Shown in pieces: positions 20,921 to 24,264 of a stretch of 24,264 nucleotides of DNA; position 1 is the stretch's first letter, and every line of letters starts with the position of its first letter. This DNA is from Neolentinus lepideus HHB14362 ss-1. Lineage: Eukaryota > Basidiomycota > Agaricomycetes > Gloeophyllales > Gloeophyllaceae. The DNA is taken from contig KV425571.1 of NCBI GenBank assembly GCA_001632425.1, positions 1 to 24,264 of the forward strand. Direction: 5' to 3'. Under the pieces are notes generated by a model. That model made no database searches. It was given only the letters and a program-made list of their open reading frames with translations, and was not told where the DNA came from. Both the position numbers and the translations under genes were made by a program.

Positions 20921-22672
20921 ATGACGCTGGTTACTCTCCCACCCGAAATTCTCGACGTACTCGCTTGTAACTTGGACCGTCGCGAGGACATGCTGTCACT
21001 CGCTCTCTCATGCCGATATCTGTACTCAGTCGTGTCACATTCGCATCTGCAATACCATGACATTCGCTGTCGAATGAATATGCCTGCCCTCTGGACCCGA
21101 CTTGCGCATCCTGACGATGACCACGCTGGTCTTATTCGCTCTTTGACTATCTTGCCTCACGACCCCTGGGACATTGATTCTGTTCTGAGAGACGGCCTCC
21201 CAGTGGAGGAACGACTGCCAAAGGAGTACCAGGAGTACACACCACTGGAGAAAGTCCGATCAGCTGAGATTGATCGGGTAATGGAATGGGAAGAGCAGCT
21301 CAACGTAGCCTTGAAACGCATGAAGAATTTGCGTCAGTTCCGATGGTTTTGTAGCGCTCCCACAGTGGAGGGTGAAGGCGATCTCTGGAGTACTCTCAAC
21401 ACTCTGGGAACTATTCGTGACCTTCATATCTTTGACCTTGGTCTTGGGCCACACATCGCCACGTCGAGCTCGGTATGCAATATGCATTCTTTTCGTGCAG
21501 AAGAATGGGTCCCGCTTACTCTCAGTGTTTGCAGTTCTTATCCTTCCGAGGATTATCGTCCTTGGATCTGAGGACAGAGGCATATGAGCGCGACAATGAG
21601 ACACTGGACGTCACCGCTCTCCTTGGAATGCTTATCAGCAACTGTCCGGATCTAGAGGTGAGCGATCCTTGCATCCATTAGCGTACACTATGACTCATTA
21701 TACCCACCAGCGTCTGCGTCTACATTTGGTGTTATACACCCACATCGACACCGCTTCCGCTGACATGCTTTTGGGCCACGAAGGATGGCCGAACCTACGT
21801 TTTCTCCACTTAGAGGGTTTCAATTGCACATCCTCCGCATTGTCCCCTTTTCTCGCCCGTCACGCGTCACTGGAGGACATCTGTCTCCCACTTATGATGC
21901 CAGGGCTCAAGTGGGCAGAGGTAGCTCTTCCTGATGGAGCTCTTCCAAACCTGCATAAGCTCGAATGTCGCAGCCATACTGGCGCGGCAATGCTAAAAAA
22001 CCCTGCAGCTCTGATGCAGCTCCGGTCGCTCCGCGGGATAGACTTGTATGACGAAGTGGATTTGCGCACGTACTTCAGTTGGGACGATGAATGGTGGGAA
22101 GAACACGAGGATGATGATCCTGATGACGAGACGGCGGTGGTCTCTCCATGGAAGGAGCAGCTCCTAGAGGGCATTAGGAACCATCCTTCAATCACGTCGG
22201 TATGGTTAGAGACTGAAGACACAGACATTACGAAATCACACTTACTGGAACTTGCTGCCGTAGCACCGCAGATAACACAGTTGGCACTTCATAATACCTC
22301 GCCGGTTCCCTATACGGTCAGTAATTTCGATTTGCACTGTCCCGTAAATTACAAACTGATAGATGCACATTCGCCTAATAGGACGAGAAGGAGTGGCTAG
22401 ATACGCTCACCCATTTCCCCCACCTGAGGCATCTCATTTGGCTCAGACTTCTCTTGTTTGGCGACTCAGATTCCGAATTGGACCAGGACAGAGGAAGACT
22501 CCGTAGATTTGTGGACGGCTGTCCGACCCTGCAAGTTATCGGTGATCCATGGCATATGGCAGTCATCATTGAGAGAGGGGAGAGTGGCGAGATTAAATGG
22601 GTAAAGAGAAGTACAGGAGACACTACCGAGCCTGTACTACTCCACTCCGACGAGACCATGTACACAGCTTAG
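20921..22672 (+). CDS. F-box/LRR-like protein, paralogue copy B, 523 aa
   Basis: The four exons are 20921-21472, 21535-21657, 21711-22316 and 22382-22672, with phase 0 introns of 62, 53 and 65 bp. Gene structure matches copy A: introns fall at homologous points and exon 2 is 123 bp in both. The protein starts MTLVTLPPEIL. F-box-like motifs follow (LSLALSCRYLYS, LQYHDIR, MPALWTRLAHPDD), then VALKRMKNLRQFRW, the leucine-rich WPNLRFLHLEGF and LPNLHKLECRS, and NPAALMQLRSLRGIDL. An acidic tract with WDDEWWEEHEDDD comes next, then PSITSVWLETED, and the C-terminal block ends SDETMYTA. The inferred role is recruiting substrate to an SCF ubiquitin ligase. The acidic tract and the last third differ most from copy A, as expected if the substrate-facing part diverges fastest. 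No lesions were seen. The start was fixed by agreement among the three copies. Confidence 0.88.
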
Positions 22673-24055
22673 GTAAATGAGTGCCGTGCCTTCCTCATAC
22701 ATGCAAACCTACCCCGAACGTACTAGTAACTGGGCGATGGCTTCGTTTTGGGACTTGAGTTCAAAAATCATCATTCTTTTCGTTTAGGTTGAACCTTATG
22801 TGTCCTACTCTTTGATCTGTCGTCGAAGGTACCGAACGTCATCGCTGACTGTATCCGACGACCGAACATATTCCGGACTGCCAATTGCTTGTGTGCACCT
22901 AGAGGCAATTCGCACTCTTCGTCCACCATCATAGCTATAGCCAACTCCGGGTCATCTGTACCGTGGCTCACGACATCATACCGCCAGTACGAGAGACACA
23001 GACCACGCCGGTTTCTGCGTTCCTAGTCTCCGTAAGCCTTGCCGTACTTCTCTGTACTGAATGTTCTCTACTCCTCAGGTTCCTTGCGCGCTGCCTGAGA
23101 ATATCAACTCTGCTCCAAACGTTGACGATGTACGAGCGATGATCGCCTCAGAAGCAGCGTCTGTCCACGTATTGGATGGCACGAAGATGAAAGACAAGTT
23201 TGTTCTGTCGCGTAATGGTCTGAGACTAGTCCGAGGTGTATACCGTGATTCAGAGAATAATATTAGTCCTTAAAATGTGACGGTCGTTGTTTCGTGTGTA
23301 CATCCGGCAGGATAGCCAACACGTCCTCGAAATTTGGCCTACCACGTATTTCCTTATAGATCATGAGCGAAGATATCGACAAGTCCAGTTTGCTCCGCAG
23401 ATCCGAGCAGCAGAAGATACCAATGGATGCGACTCTAGAGATAGTCGCCGAAGACCAATGATCCTGAAGAGAACAAGCACGCCACGCGTTCCCTAGGCTA
23501 GCAGATATCCTGTCAATAAGACATTGGCGTACACGGAGTTTTTGTGTTAACATCTACGATAACGCATGGAGAGATGTCTTTTCCAAACAGAAACGAGGCG
23601 TAAGCAAGAAACCCAGCGTCCAAAGTAGTAAGAGGCTGAGTTATGTGGACGTGTTCCAAGTCGTGCAACCACAAGGTAGAAGGTTTCTAAGGCCGTTTTA
23701 CGCTCCTTGTCGTTTAGTCGAGATAGAGAGTAAACTATTGATACCGGCACTGGCTGCGCAAAGCGGTTGTCCGTCTTCGAAAGAAGAGAAAGCTTAGCCA
23801 AAATAGACAGCGTTCCTGTTCAAAGATATTAATCCGACGGAGATAAAATGATTTGCCATCGTGTTTATTTGGCCAGAACTCGCAGTAATATTTACAATGT
23901 TCGGTGCGGGGTGAAGGAGACAAAGAAAGAGCGTCTGCAGACTTGCCGTTGGCCGTCACGCGGCAACTGGCGAGATGTACTTCAATTCCTGAAGCCTGTT
24001 AGGCCTTAGGCGTCGTCCAAGTCGACGTCGTCGCCGCCTTTGCTAGTCATTGACC
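22673..24055. other. Unassigned region with protein-like ORF fragments
   Basis: Between F-box copies B and C I find no gene I can model. On the minus strand an exon-like open frame at 23022-22771 follows an AG acceptor and includes DDPELAIAMMVDEECEL and AVRNMFGRR before a TGA. On the plus strand an ATG-started ORF at 23061-23273 contains NVDDVRAMIASEA and FVLSRNGLRLVRGVYRD. A minus-strand ORF at 23553-23263 starts with ATG and includes DRISASLGNAWRACSLQ. None belongs to a family I recognise, and they cannot all be real because strands alternate within 800 bp. Confidence 0.35.
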
Positions 24056-24264
24056 ATGCTCCTCACCGACCTTCCGCTTGAGATGCTCGATAAAGTTGCC
24101 AGTCGCATCGACGATCGCGAAGGTATATTATCCTTCGGGCTATCTTCCAAGCGACTCTATTCGATCGTATCGGAATCGCACCTTCAGTACCACGATATAC
24201 GGGCTCCATTGTCTATGCCAGCTCTTTGGGCGCGGCTTAGTCGTCCCGACGACTTACATGCCTC
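24056..24264 (+). CDS. F-box protein, paralogue copy C, 5' part only
   Basis: The ATG at 24056 opens 69 codons that run off the window edge. They align without gaps to the first 69 residues of copies A and B: LPLEMLDKVAS, LSFGLSSKRLYSIV, SHLQYHDIRAPLSMPALW, then RPDDLHA. The fragment ends inside what is exon 1 in A and B, so introns and the C-terminus cannot be judged. It closely resembles both copies in the LQYHDIR-to-PDD block. Spacing from the end of copy B is about 1.4 kb, in the same orientation, suggesting local duplication. The same SCF-adaptor role is inferred. Confidence 0.85.
   Translation, partial: MLLTDLPLEMLDKVASRIDDREGILSFGLSSKRLYSIVSESHLQYHDIRAPLSMPALWARLSRPDDLHA

Noticed and set aside
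1..24264. CRISPR arrays, rRNA, integrated virus or intact transposon
   Set aside because: No regularly spaced repeats, no rRNA-like sequence, and no recognisable polymerase, integrase, transposase or capsid motifs in any frame I read.

Overview
The window looks like nuclear DNA of a filamentous basidiomycete, probably an agaricomycete (a polypore is a guess). Genes are split by many short introns of about 46-85 bp with GT...AG ends. F-box and BTB genes of the kind that expand in these fungi sit beside two conserved genes, one HAM1-like and one for a secreted ferritin-like Rds1 protein. I saw no rRNA, tRNA, CRISPR array or intact transposon. All exon models were made by hand from splice signals and reading frame.

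Layout. 1-1565: no clear gene. 1619-4158 (+): seven-exon gene for a 736-residue protein I do not recognise. 4511-5482 (-): single-exon F-box protein. 6133-7900 (+): F-box/LRR-like gene, copy A (4 exons, 526 aa). 8615-9773 (-): secreted ferritin-like Rds1-family protein (4 exons, 322 aa). 9774-12208: long AT-rich gene-poor stretch. 12209-13457 (+): BTB/POZ gene that appears broken by an in-frame stop, frameshifts and an AT-rich insertion. 13458-16215: gene-poor, ending in the HAM1-like promoter. 16216-19028 (+): HAM1-like gene (7 exons, 829 aa). 19029-20920: gene-poor, with a 15-bp perfect inverted repeat. 20921-22672 (+): F-box copy B (4 exons, 523 aa). 22673-24055: unassigned ORF fragments. 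24056-24264 (+): start of F-box copy C, cut by the window edge.

How the genes relate. The HAM1-like and Rds1-like genes have GC-rich coding sequence and clear family identity and act as conserved anchors. Around them lies a fast-evolving set of candidate substrate adaptors for ubiquitin ligases: three paralogous F-box/LRR-like genes (A, B, C), one unrelated F-box gene and one decayed BTB gene. A and B keep all three introns at matching places and share an exon 2 of exactly 123 bp, so they arose by copying of genomic DNA, not by retroposition. No operon-like or biosynthetic cluster logic is visible. The most distinctive observations are the dispersed F-box family, the decaying BTB gene, the unknown 736-residue protein, the long perfect hairpin at 19972-20026, and three perfect TGACGTCA (CRE) sites.
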